From NCBI GenBank assembly GCA_028692875.1, contig JAQUWL010000005.1, positions 1 to 64,000 of the forward strand: 64,000 nt of DNA, read 5' to 3'. Under the pieces are notes generated by a model. The model saw only the letters and a program-made list of their open reading frames with translations. It ran no database searches and was not told the origin of the DNA. This document shows positions 1 through 8,230 of this stretch, piece after piece; the first letter of the stretch is position 1; each line of letters opens with the position of its first letter. Source of the stretch: Sulfurospirillaceae bacterium. Lineage in GTDB: Bacteria > Campylobacterota > Campylobacteria > Campylobacterales > Sulfurospirillaceae. Both the position numbers and the translations under genes were made by a program.

Positions 1-195
1 TATACACATACGCAAAAAGTCCTTCTCTATCCTAGCTCCTGGTGGGCGCAAGATAAGTGGAGCAGACTTTGCCTCCTGCACATATCCCGTCCATACCATA
101 CCGCCAAGTGCTGAAAGACCTACACTTTGCGCCATCAACGAGAGAAATTTTCGTCTCTCACTGATAACCGGTTTTTTAGATTCTAGATTGCTCAA
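1..195 (-). CDS. napG: NapG, ferredoxin-type quinol dehydrogenase subunit of nitrate reductase (5' part only)
   Basis: The first 65 codons are visible and the gene runs off the left edge. The N-terminus has a twin-arginine signal with SERRKFLSL, a hydrophobic stretch and then KSAPLILRPPGA, which fits NapG, the periplasmic four-cluster ferredoxin that passes electrons with NapH from menaquinol toward NapA. The iron-sulfur motifs lie outside the window. The start is a TTG at 195; an AAAGGA sequence at 201-206 sits five bases upstream and no better in-frame start is present. It follows napA by 23 bases, as expected for the epsilonproteobacterial order napA-napG-napH. Confidence 0.88.
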   Translation of the reverse strand, partial: MSNLESKKPVISERRKFLSLMAQSVGLSALGGMVWTGYVQEAKSAPLILRPPGARIEKDFLRMCI

Positions 196-218
196 AACAA
201 TCCTTTCTTAATCTTTTC

Positions 219-3008
219 TTATGCTTTCTTAAGCTTAACAGAACATTTTTTGAAGTCTGTTTGCTTTGAGATAGGGCATGTTGCGTCTAGACAAACTTTA
301 TTGATCATTACTTTTTCGTCAAAAAACGGAACATATACCAATCCTCTTGGTGTTCTGTTTCTTCCTCTTGTCTCAATACGTGCCTTAACTTCGCCTCTTC
401 TGCTCTCTATCCAGATCAATTCGCCTTGTTTAAAGCCTTGCGCTTTAGCGTCTTCTGGATGCATATAACAAAGCGCTTCTGGAACCGCACGATAAAGCTC
501 AGGAACCCTCATGGTCATTGTGCCAGTATGCCAGTGCTCAAGAACACGACCTGTACACAACCAGAAAGGATACTCTTTGTCTGGCATTTCACATGGATCC
601 ATATAAGGTCTCATAAAGATTTTTGCTTTGTTTGCCAAAGAGAACTCTTCTGCGCCCTCAGGTTTTGTCAAGCTTCCTCTTTTGAGTTTTTTCATAGCTC
701 CACCGTAGAATGCAAATTCGCCAGTGTTAGCTTTTGCTGCATACGGATCGTACTTAGCGTTAAATCTCCACTGAGTCTCTTTGCCATCAACGACTGGCCA
801 TTTTAGACCTCTAACTTTATGATATGTATCGAAGTCTGCCAAGTCATGTGCATGACCTAGTCCAAACTGTCTATACTCTTCCCACAATGCTTTTTGCATA
901 AAGAAGCCATAACCTTTCCATACTTGACCATCACTACCTAGTACATTTCTGCTATCGCCGAAAACTTCAGTATTGTCATAGCCTTCACCGATAGGATCTT
1001 TTGGCTTGAAAGATTTCATATATGGAGTTGCAAAGAGTACATCATAAAGTGTATCTGTCTCTTTGTATCCCATCTCTTTAGCTTTTCCGATAACATTTGG
1101 TATCTTGCCACCTTTTATAGGTTGCTCGCCCCAAACATCAGCGATAGTAAATCTCTTAGAAAGCTCGATATACTGCCATGTATCACTCATTGAGAGACCA
1201 GTTGGTATAACTTGTTGTCTCCAGTGCTGTGTACGTCGCTCAGCATTGCCGTAAGAACCCCACTTCTCATAAATCATAGCTGTTGGCAAGATAAGGTCAG
1301 CAACTTTTGCTGAAATACCAGGATAACCATCAGAACATACGATAAAGTTATCAAGCTCACGTGCTGCTTTCAACCAGTGGTTAGCGTTCGCAGTATCTTG
1401 GTATGGATTACAAACGTTTACCCATGCAAATTTGATTTTTCCACTTTCGATTTGTCTGTGGATATTCATAATATGCTGATATCCCATTGGATTAATCGTT
1501 CCCGCAGGAAGTTTCCATACTTTTTCAGTAATCTCTCTATGCTTTGGAATAGCACAAACCATATCCGCAGGAAGTCTGTGTGTAAATGTTCCTACTTCTC
1601 TAGCAGTTCCACAAGCTGATGGCTGTCCTGTAAGTGAAAACGCACCGTTGCCTGGTTTTGCTTGTTTGCCCAACAAGAAGTGAACCATGTATGATTGCTC
1701 ATTTACCCATGTTCCTCTTTGGTGTTGGTTCATACCCATTGTCCAGAAAGATACTACTTTTCTGTTTTTATCAACATACAATTTTGCCAATGCTTGCAAT
1801 TTTTGCTTAAACGCATCCAAAGACTCGTCTGGATTTCCTTTAGAAATCTTTGCTACATAATCAAGTGTATAAGGCTCTAAACCTTTTTTAAACTCTTCAA
1901 AGCTAATCTCCCAGTGAGCACCAGCTTTTCCGCTATTTTTCATCTCCATCATATCGCCAGCTTTGTAGCCAAATGGTGCAAGAGCTGGAGCCTCTTTTTC
2001 GCTAACGACTTTTTTCTCTTCTTTTGAAATAGTCTCAAGCTCTTTGTCTGAATAGCCAAGTTTTTTAGCTTCAGCAGGCATTCTCATACCATAACCGATG
2101 TTTACAAAACCTGTTGTAAAGATAGTGTGTTTTTTAACAAAATCCCAATCAATAGAATCTGGATAATTGAACACAATCTCTCTTGCTAGATAGTTCCAGA
2201 TAGCAAGGTCTGTGCTTGGAGAGAAGATAATCTCTATATCTGCAAGGTCAGATCCTCTGTGTGTATATGTAGAGATGTTAACAACTTTTACTTTTTCTGG
2301 ATCTGTTAGTTTTCTATCACTAACGCGTGACCAAAGAACTGGGTGCATCTCAGCCATATTGGCGCCCCATGTAACGATAGTATCTGTTAATTCGATATCG
2401 TCATAACAACCTGCTGGCTCATCAATACCGTAAGTCTGCATAAACGCAACAACCGCTGATGCCATACAGTGACGAGCATTTGGATCGATACCATTTGATC
2501 TAAAACCACCCTTCATCAACTTAGCGATAGCATATCCCTCTTGGATAGTATATTGACCTGAACCAAATACACCTATTGCCTCTGGACCACCTGCTTTGAA
2601 CGCTTTTTTGATGTGTTTTTCCATCTCATCAAAAGCACGTTTCCAGCTAACTGGTTGGAACTTACCTTTCTTATCAAACTCACCCTTATCGTTCATACGA
2701 AGAAGTGGTTCTTTAAGACGGTCTGCACCGTACATGATTTTCGCAGTAAAATATCCCTTGATACAGTTAAGACCACGGTTTACTGGACATGCTGGGTCAC
2801 CTTTTACGGCAACAATTTTACCCTGTTTTGTTGCAATCATAATACCACAACCGGTACCACAAAAACGACAAACTGCTTTATCCCAACGCCAACCTGCTTC
2901 AGCTTGTTCTGCTGCGGCCTGAGCCTCTTTAGGTACGCTAATACCTACTGCTGCTGCTGCACTTGCGGCGGCTGTTGTCTTAAGAAAGTCTCTTCTTGAA
3001 AGCGACAT
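219..3008 (-). CDS. napA: Periplasmic nitrate reductase catalytic subunit NapA
   Basis: This 929-residue molybdoprotein reduces nitrate to nitrite in the periplasm. A Tat signal (SRRDFLK, then an Ala-rich stretch) is followed by the [4Fe-4S] ligands Cys47, Cys50, Cys54 and Cys82, and by the molybdenum-ligand region NARHCMAS with Cys181. It needs bis-MGD, whose synthesis involves mobB at 14.4 kb. The length agrees with epsilonproteobacterial NapA, which is about 100 residues longer than the enterobacterial form. The start has an AGGAGGT ribosome site seven bases upstream. Expression is probably driven by the promoter and Fnr-type box at 3039-3081. No key residue is missing. Confidence 0.98.
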   Translation of the reverse strand: MSLSRRDFLKTTAAASAAAAVGISVPKEAQAAAEQAEAGWRWDKAVCRFCGTGCGIMIATKQGKIVAVKGDPACPVNRGLNCIKGYFTAKIMYGADRLKEPLLRMNDKGEFDKKGKFQPVSWKRAFDEMEKHIKKAFKAGGPEAIGVFGSGQYTIQEGYAIAKLMKGGFRSNGIDPNARHCMASAVVAFMQTYGIDEPAGCYDDIELTDTIVTWGANMAEMHPVLWSRVSDRKLTDPEKVKVVNISTYTHRGSDLADIEIIFSPSTDLAIWNYLAREIVFNYPDSIDWDFVKKHTIFTTGFVNIGYGMRMPAEAKKLGYSDKELETISKEEKKVVSEKEAPALAPFGYKAGDMMEMKNSGKAGAHWEISFEEFKKGLEPYTLDYVAKISKGNPDESLDAFKQKLQALAKLYVDKNRKVVSFWTMGMNQHQRGTWVNEQSYMVHFLLGKQAKPGNGAFSLTGQPSACGTAREVGTFTHRLPADMVCAIPKHREITEKVWKLPAGTINPMGYQHIMNIHRQIESGKIKFAWVNVCNPYQDTANANHWLKAARELDNFIVCSDGYPGISAKVADLILPTAMIYEKWGSYGNAERRTQHWRQQVIPTGLSMSDTWQYIELSKRFTIADVWGEQPIKGGKIPNVIGKAKEMGYKETDTLYDVLFATPYMKSFKPKDPIGEGYDNTEVFGDSRNVLGSDGQVWKGYGFFMQKALWEEYRQFGLGHAHDLADFDTYHKVRGLKWPVVDGKETQWRFNAKYDPYAAKANTGEFAFYGGAMKKLKRGSLTKPEGAEEFSLANKAKIFMRPYMDPCEMPDKEYPFWLCTGRVLEHWHTGTMTMRVPELYRAVPEALCYMHPEDAKAQGFKQGELIWIESRRGEVKARIETRGRNRTPRGLVYVPFFDEKVMINKVCLDATCPISKQTDFKKCSVKLKKA

Positions 3009-3038
3009 ATAGATACCTCCTGATTTGAGTTACTCTGT

Positions 3039-3081
3039 ATTTTATCACTTTCAAAATTAACAAATCTATGACTTAAGTCAA
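3039..3081 (-). promoter_or_regulatory. napA promoter with Fnr/Nss-type operator
   Basis: On the minus strand TTGACTTAAGTCAT (3068-3081) contains the perfect 12-base palindrome TGACTTAAGTCA (3069-3080). A -10-like TAAAAT lies at 3039-3044, 31-36 bases after the palindrome centre, which predicts a start site about 42 bases from the centre, the class II Crp/Fnr activator geometry. The centre is about 66 bases before the napA ATG. The same arrangement occurs at 10834-10875. Confidence 0.75.
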
Positions 3082-3114
3082 ATAGTAAATTTTAATATTA
3101 AAGTTCGTTAAAGG

Positions 3115-4512
3115 TTATGACTCTTGAGTCTCTTTTTCAGAAGCCTGAGGTGCGTATTTGTGGTCTTCCATGGCATTAAGACTCTTTTTTAACTTTTGTA
3201 GCATTCTGGTAACATGTATCAGATTTTCAGCAGATTGGATAGCTATATCCTCCGTAGCATTGACATTTTTATCGAAACGATTTTTTTCACTCTCATCAAT
3301 ATCCATATCACTAATAGCATCTTCAACATCTTCGGCTAGCTGTTGCAGTTCACTAATCGCATTTTCGGCACGCTCAATAGCCTCTTCAGAGTGACTCATC
3401 GCAGAGTTTACTTTTTTTATAAATTTGGAGATATGAGAAGATGCCTCTTTTAGCTCATCCTCGCTGTTTTCATGGTCTTCGTGAAGTATCATATTTTGAT
3501 TTTTAATATTTTCAACATCAGCAAACGAAAGCTCTTTTGTTTTTCGTATAAAATCGTCTAGGTGTGCCACAATATCTCTTGAAACTATAAAAGAATAAAG
3601 TATGATAATCAAAGCCACCAACAAAGACAGATACTGAAATACAACAAAGAAGTTATTTTGCCTTTCGCTATCATCTGTATACAACCAAACCGCCTCATCC
3701 ATAGTGTTTAGAAGTTTTACATTTTTTTCATAGATGTATGCGAGGCGCTTATTGATGTCTCCTTCTATATTTAGGAGTTTAGTCAAATAAGCTTGATACT
3801 CTTCCCAATATGCGTGAACCTCTTCAACACTCCTGTAAACATCGGGGTATCTCTTAAGCTCCTCATCTGTTACAAAATCCTCAACAGTGCTTCCATACAA
3901 ATTTTTCGCCTCGAAAAAGAGAAGAAAATCCTGCTTGTTGTCCGTCCTAAGATATCTCTCAATATAAAATCCCATTCTTTGAGACAACATCCTTTGTCTG
4001 CCAGAAAAGTCGATATACAAGCCACGCAAATCTTCTGTTACCATTTTTTTGACAACAACATCTGAGAGCGACAAAAGTTTTTCTGTTTTTTGTGTTAGTG
4101 TTTCTATCTCTGGCTTAACCTCATTGATATCTTTTTTTAAAGCCTCAATCTCTTTTTTAAAGGGCTTCCAAATCTCCATAACCTCGCTTAGCTTAACCTT
4201 GATACTCTCATCTCTAGGCGTATATATCCCTTTGGTCTCATTTCCAAAGAGCAGGTCATTTAGATTTTTCTCAAACAAATCCACAGCCGTATCTATCTCT
4301 CTAAAATCGTTGGAATGTCTATGTATAATAAAAAATATATCTTTGCTCATTTTTTGAGAAAGCATCCTCTGCTTGCCTGCAATATTTATGATTAGAGAGT
4401 CTTTTTTGCTTACGTCATTCATGGAGACTGTCAATAAAATAATTAAAACAATAATAAACGAGAGAAGTCCCCCAACAAGTCTCATTTTTGCGCCGATACT
4501 AGTAGGCTTCAT
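3115..4512 (-). CDS. Membrane protein with two PilJ/NarX-like sensor motifs, no kinase or MCP tip
   Basis: This 465-residue protein has an N-terminal membrane segment (about 12-30), a periplasmic region, a second membrane segment (about 288-312) and a C-terminal coiled-coil tail. The periplasmic part carries two similar motifs, INIAGKQRMLSQKM (42-55) and FSGRQRMLSQRM (169-180). These match the PilJ N-terminal family and resemble the nitrate-binding P-box of NarX/NarQ (AGSLRMQSYR). No histidine-kinase domain or methyl-accepting hairpin tip is visible, so any output is by protein contact, which is an inference. The start at 4512 is preferred over the ATG at 4530 because GAGGA sits seven bases before it. 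It lies directly after a Crp/Fnr gene and directly before napA, suggesting nitrate or nitrite sensing. Confidence 0.7.
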   Translation of the reverse strand: MKPTSIGAKMRLVGGLLSFIIVLIILLTVSMNDVSKKDSLIINIAGKQRMLSQKMSKDIFFIIHRHSNDFREIDTAVDLFEKNLNDLLFGNETKGIYTPRDESIKVKLSEVMEIWKPFKKEIEALKKDINEVKPEIETLTQKTEKLLSLSDVVVKKMVTEDLRGLYIDFSGRQRMLSQRMGFYIERYLRTDNKQDFLLFFEAKNLYGSTVEDFVTDEELKRYPDVYRSVEEVHAYWEEYQAYLTKLLNIEGDINKRLAYIYEKNVKLLNTMDEAVWLYTDDSERQNNFFVVFQYLSLLVALIIILYSFIVSRDIVAHLDDFIRKTKELSFADVENIKNQNMILHEDHENSEDELKEASSHISKFIKKVNSAMSHSEEAIERAENAISELQQLAEDVEDAISDMDIDESEKNRFDKNVNATEDIAIQSAENLIHVTRMLQKLKKSLNAMEDHKYAPQASEKETQES

Positions 4513-4522
4513 AGCTATTCCT

Positions 4523-5188
4523 CTATTCATAAATCTTTTTCAGCTCGTTCATGTTAAGCACTACTACACTGTTTTTGATAATCTCAATGGTGCCATTTCG
4601 TGTCAATTTTTTAAGGATTCTAGAGAGTGTTTCTGGTTGAATATGTAACATGTAGGCTATTTCGTGTTTTTTTAGATTGTTAAAATTTTGAAGATCATTA
4701 GCAAGCATATGAGCCACTTTAGCAGTGCCATCATATACTACATCTCGGCTTATTACCTTTTGCATTTGAACAATGGCGGAAAAAGATTCAAAAAGCATTT
4801 TTTGAGACAAGGAAACATCAGCGTAAAAAATCTCTCTAAAAACATCTCCGTTAAACTCTATTATCTCACTATCTTCTAAAAATTCTGCATTGGCGTAACA
4901 CTGAGTTTTGGAGATATTGCTAAAACTTGCCAAATCAAAAACCAAAGAGTTTCCAAAAAGCGAGTAGAGAAAAACTTCATTGTCAAATCTATCTACTTTA
5001 TAGAGCTTTAAAGAGCCACTAACAAGATAAAATACTTCATTTTTTTTCTCTTTTTCATAAAAAAGAACATCCCCTCTACTAAAGTATCTTATTGTTGAAG
5101 AGGCTCCCAGTTTGGCTATAGCCTCGCTATCAACATCTTTTAGAAGTGGTATAGAATGAAGATATGTATCGTTGTAAACGCTATTCAT
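4523..5188 (-). CDS. Crp/Fnr-family regulator (Nss-like), nap-linked
   Basis: This 221-residue protein has an N-terminal cyclic-nucleotide-binding-type beta barrel (about 15-120), a dimer helix and a C-terminal helix-turn-helix. The recognition helix PETLSRIL keeps the Glu-xx-Ser-Arg pattern that in Fnr reads TTGA half sites, matching the palindromes before napA and the octaheme operon. It has one isolated cysteine and no Fnr-type cysteine cluster, so it is not a classical oxygen sensor. Fnr-like proteins without clusters (NssR in Campylobacter, NssA/B/C in Wolinella) respond to nitrogen oxides. Its stop lies about 10 bases before the PilJ-domain gene, so the two are probably co-transcribed. 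The effector is unknown. Confidence 0.82.
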   Translation of the reverse strand: MNSVYNDTYLHSIPLLKDVDSEAIAKLGASSTIRYFSRGDVLFYEKEKKNEVFYLVSGSLKLYKVDRFDNEVFLYSLFGNSLVFDLASFSNISKTQCYANAEFLEDSEIIEFNGDVFREIFYADVSLSQKMLFESFSAIVQMQKVISRDVVYDGTAKVAHMLANDLQNFNNLKKHEIAYMLHIQPETLSRILKKLTRNGTIEIIKNSVVVLNMNELKKIYE

Positions 5189-5214
5189 CAGTCTCCAAAA
5201 TTTCTGTTTACTTC

Positions 5215-5220
5215 ATTATA
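5215..5220 (-). promoter_or_regulatory. -10 element for the Crp/Fnr-PilJ transcription unit
   Basis: A perfect TATAAT on the minus strand lies about 27 bases before the start codon, within the 70-base gap after the exported-protein pair. T-rich sequence lies upstream and no clear -35 is seen, as is usual for Campylobacterota sigma-70 promoters. Confidence 0.55.
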
Positions 5221-5258
5221 CATTTTTTTATTTGATTTTAGCGTATAAAAAAAAGAGT

Positions 5259-5798
5259 TTAGTATTTGTAAAAAATACTCAATATGCACTTTTCGTTTGT
5301 CACCATATAGACAGCAACATTAACTAGGTTATCAGGGGTTAAGCCTAAAGATTTCAATCTTTCATTTACAGCATCTTGCATATCTTGCTCTTTAAAACTA
5401 GTATGAACTATACTGACCCGAACTTGTGCTTTATCACTAACATTTGCCTGAAAACTTGCATCTTTTGGCTTGTTGTCTAGCATAAATTTAAAAGATGAGC
5501 CTTGATTTAGGTTTAAAATAGATGCGACTTTTGGGCTGATAAACTCCTTCCAATTTTCTCCATCATGTTCAAACAAAACAACAACATTGTAGTCATTTTC
5601 AACTTTTATCAAATCGCCTTTCTTTGGGCTAGGAGGAAAAGGGTCAAACTCGCCTATAACATTTACCTTTGAGAGCAAACTTTTTACCTCTTTCTCGTCT
5701 CCTTTATCCAAAAGCTCACGCAATGGGGTTGATCCAAACAAATGATTTACTAAAAGCAAAAGGACAAAAAGACCCTTTAAGAAAGATAGAGTACTCAA
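5259..5798 (-). CDS. Exported protein of unknown function
   Basis: A 179-residue product with an N-terminal hydrophobic signal (FLKGLFVLLLLVNHLFG) and a soluble, lysine-rich remainder that I do not assign to a family. It contains a Pro-rich segment (FDPFPPSPKKGD, about 51-62) and a single cysteine near the C-terminus, with no heme or metal motif. It overlaps the upstream gene by four bases (ATGA-type), so the pair is translationally coupled. Its place between the octaheme operon and the nap regulator suggests a periplasmic role in nitrogen-oxide metabolism, but only by position. Confidence 0.6.
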   Translation of the reverse strand: MSTLSFLKGLFVLLLLVNHLFGSTPLRELLDKGDEKEVKSLLSKVNVIGEFDPFPPSPKKGDLIKVENDYNVVVLFEHDGENWKEFISPKVASILNLNQGSSFKFMLDNKPKDASFQANVSDKAQVRVSIVHTSFKEQDMQDAVNERLKSLGLTPDNLVNVAVYMVTNEKCILSIFYKY

Positions 5799-6430
5799 TT
5801 TCCGCTCGTTATCTCTTCTAGCAATTTACCAGAAGAAAGCATAAGATAAACACTTGCATCTTTTATTTCATTCTCTTTTATCATTATTTCTTGAGAAGAG
5901 ACTAACTTTACGGTTATATATGCGTCAAAATCAACTTTTTGATTTTTTGTCTTAATAGTATCTGCAAGGTTTCCCTCTTGCACTTCAGCCGAAAGCGAAT
6001 CTTTGTATTTCTTCAAATCTTCATCGGTAAGAAGTTTTCCATTTTTATCATAGCTCCAATATAACATCTTCTCGTGTGCAGTGGCGGTTGGTTCAGAATA
6101 ATCTATAAAGCACTTTCCAATAATCTCTTTCATCTTCTTGCCATCAACAGTACCATAGTCTTCGTACACAATCAAAACTCTATCATTGCTTTTTTTAGCT
6201 ATAACATTTAGATTTTTATCTTTAAATTTGTATGTACCAGCATAGGCCTTTTCACTTGCAACATTTGTCTTAGCTATCTTTTTTTGCTCATCCGTTAAAA
6301 CCTTTCCGATAACATAACCACCCAAACCCATGTTTAAAGAGGCTACTTTATCCTCTAACTCACTTGCTTGTGCAACACAAAAAATTGCCGAAAAAGCCAA
6401 AACCAAGAACGTCCTAAACACTGATTTCAT
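5795..6430 (-). CDS. Exported protein of unknown function
   Basis: A 211-residue protein with a clear signal peptide (cleavage likely after AQA at about 22) and no recognised domain. The mature part is rich in Lys and Asp and includes a segment around LMLSSGKLLEE near the C-terminus. It is the first gene of a two-gene unit with its own promoter, and is separated from the octaheme operon by a strong terminator at 6511-6547. A palindromic TTACATGTAA lies in its leader at 6452-6461. Function unknown. Confidence 0.6.
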   Translation of the reverse strand: MKSVFRTFLVLAFSAIFCVAQASELEDKVASLNMGLGGYVIGKVLTDEQKKIAKTNVASEKAYAGTYKFKDKNLNVIAKKSNDRVLIVYEDYGTVDGKKMKEIIGKCFIDYSEPTATAHEKMLYWSYDKNGKLLTDEDLKKYKDSLSAEVQEGNLADTIKTKNQKVDFDAYITVKLVSSQEIMIKENEIKDASVYLMLSSGKLLEEITSGN

Positions 6431-6470
6431 AGAGATCCTTATAGATATGATTTACATGTAATGTTTAAAA

Positions 6471-6476
6471 ATTATA
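6471..6476 (-). promoter_or_regulatory. -10 element for the two exported proteins
   Basis: A perfect TATAAT on the minus strand lies about 41 bases before the start at 6430 and just downstream of the octaheme-operon terminator. The following leader contains TTACATGTAA and an AAGGA ribosome site. Confidence 0.5.
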
Positions 6477-6510
6477 CAGATAAAAAGTATATAAATTGTA
6501 AATGAAGAGC

Positions 6511-6547
6511 AAAAAAAAAGGGGTGCTGAGCAAAAGCCCAACACCCC
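6511..6547 (-). terminator. Rho-independent terminator of the octaheme cytochrome operon
   Basis: On the minus strand a GC-rich hairpin (GGGGTGTTGGGC, loop TTTT, GCTCAGCACCCC) spans 6520-6547 and is followed by nine T residues (A's at 6511-6519 on the given strand). Two of twelve stem positions are mismatched. It lies about 30 bases after the cytochrome stop codon. Confidence 0.9.
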
Positions 6548-6576
6548 TAAAATCAAAACTTAAAATGGCTTAAAGA

Positions 6577-8175
6577 TTATTTAATACCATATCTTGCTTT
6601 GTTTTCTGCCTCAATCTGCTTCATTTGATCAGCATTGTGAGGGTTGCTTCCATCTTTAAACCATACATGCTCAGGTCTATCAATGATGTCTGCGATAAGT
6701 TTTTTATACTTATCTTCTTTGCCACCATCTTTTGCTATTTTCATAACTGCAGGCAACATTTTCTCATAGAAGTGTCTAGCAACTTCATACAGACCATGCC
6801 AGTGTGTATAGTCAGGAGCTTGCATAGCAGCACCATGTCTAGCACGTCTACCCTCATGGTGCCAAATCTCAAACCAGATATAACCTAAGTCATACTGTCC
6901 TTGACCGAAACCTGAGTTTTTAGTAAGACCATCTTTTTGCAACTCTTTATACAATGCAAGACCTGGCTTAGCAAACTTGTCGTTGTATGTTACAACAAGA
7001 GAGTCAAACTGCTTATAGAAGTTCTCAATATGGTGTGTTGAGTGGCACACTTTACAAACTTGTTGCATATTTTCTCTTCTGTCAGACCAAGCAAGAACCT
7101 CTTTGATCTTCTTCTTAGCAACTACCTTCTCAAGTACATCGCCTTTTCTTACCATCTCTTTAGCGTCGATAACATCTCCAACTTTTGGAGCAACTTCGCC
7201 TGGAACATCTTGAACTTTACCATCTTCAAACACAACCCTATTAAGTTTTGCAGAGATGATTGGTCTTAGTGTCCAAGAGATTCTATCGCCGATGTTGTGA
7301 GTTGACTTAGTGATAGAGCCATTTGGTTTTTGGATAGAACCCATGTGACATGTAGAACATGTTGGAGCAGCGCTATAGTCTTTTCCAAGAACCCACGTGC
7401 CTTTTTTCTCAATGTTCATACCGCCAGCAACTTTGCCTTTTGGAGCTGAGAAGTAAGCAATACCGTGCTTAGACTCTTCGTAGATCTCTTTTTGTGGATG
7501 ATCTGGTCCCAAGTGACACTTACCACAGTTCTCTGGTTGACGAGCACGGCTTGAGCTAAAATCGTGTCTTGAGTGACATGCATTACAAGAGCCTTTTGTT
7601 CCGTCAAATCCGATTCTACCGATACCTGAGTTAGGATATGTCATATAGTCCATCTTAGGAGCGCCAGCTTCGTTGAAGATTTTCTTGCCATTTTTGTCAA
7701 GTTCAAACTTCAAGATAGAGCCGTGGCACTGCCAACAACCATTAACTGCGTCTGCTTTTGTATCTGGGAAAGATGCAATAACATCAGCCAACATATTGTC
7801 CAAAGAAGCCATAATCTCGCCAGCTGTTGCGTGGTGAGAGTTTGTCATCTCTTTAACTTCTCTCTCGTGACAGAATTTACAGTCATTTGGAGTTTGAATA
7901 GTCTTGATAACTACGCCCTCATGCTCATATGCAGTAACATCGCCCTTATCTGCAGCATGACATGTAAAACAACCAACATTTGCATCTTTGTGAGATGAAT
8001 TTTGCCAGTGGCTAACAATTCCCTTATTCTCCTTCATGTGACAGTTAAGACACTTGTCATTTGCATTCTTGACAGCAGCGTCGTTAACCTTGGAAGAAGC
8101 TTGAGTAGTAGCGTAAGCGCCACTTGCTAAACCTATCGCCATTAAAACAGCGACAACCAATTTGCCTAACTTCAT
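6577..8175 (-). CDS. Octaheme cytochrome c of the hydroxylamine oxidoreductase (HAO) family
   Basis: The 532-residue precursor has a Sec signal (cleavage likely after AYA at 22) and eight CxxCH heme sites at 42, 69, 99, 147, 197, 217, 273 and 374. The segment CGKCHLGPDHPQKEIYEESKHG (217 onward, shown by its ends CGKCH and SKHG) and the C-terminal WHHEGRRARHG with PDYTHWHG are characteristic of HAO. Epsilonproteobacterial HAO homologues are known to reduce nitrite or hydroxylamine to ammonium rather than oxidise hydroxylamine. Genes for a quinol dehydrogenase just upstream fit a reductive role. The start at 8175 is chosen because AAAGGAG lies six bases upstream; an ATG ten codons earlier lacks such a site. 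NrfA is excluded by the lack of CxxCK, and MccA by the absence of its long-spaced heme motif. Confidence 0.88.
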   Translation of the reverse strand: MKLGKLVVAVLMAIGLASGAYATTQASSKVNDAAVKNANDKCLNCHMKENKGIVSHWQNSSHKDANVGCFTCHAADKGDVTAYEHEGVVIKTIQTPNDCKFCHEREVKEMTNSHHATAGEIMASLDNMLADVIASFPDTKADAVNGCWQCHGSILKFELDKNGKKIFNEAGAPKMDYMTYPNSGIGRIGFDGTKGSCNACHSRHDFSSSRARQPENCGKCHLGPDHPQKEIYEESKHGIAYFSAPKGKVAGGMNIEKKGTWVLGKDYSAAPTCSTCHMGSIQKPNGSITKSTHNIGDRISWTLRPIISAKLNRVVFEDGKVQDVPGEVAPKVGDVIDAKEMVRKGDVLEKVVAKKKIKEVLAWSDRRENMQQVCKVCHSTHHIENFYKQFDSLVVTYNDKFAKPGLALYKELQKDGLTKNSGFGQGQYDLGYIWFEIWHHEGRRARHGAAMQAPDYTHWHGLYEVARHFYEKMLPAVMKIAKDGGKEDKYKKLIADIIDRPEHVWFKDGSNPHNADQMKQIEAENKARYGIK

Positions 8176-8230
8176 GTAGATCTCCTTTAAAAATTTTCCG
8201 ACCAACCTTCCACTATATCATCATTAAAAA

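Noticed and set aside
250-2999. Several plus-strand ORFs of 60-130 codons opposite napA
   Set aside because: They have no ribosome sites, no recognisable domains and low-complexity Cys/Phe/Ser-rich products; they mirror the napA reading frame.
6577-8175. MccA-type sulfite reductase or NrfA nitrite reductase for the multiheme protein
   Set aside because: All eight heme sites are plain CxxCH; the long-spaced MccA motif and the CxxCK of NrfA are absent, and HAO-specific segments are clear.
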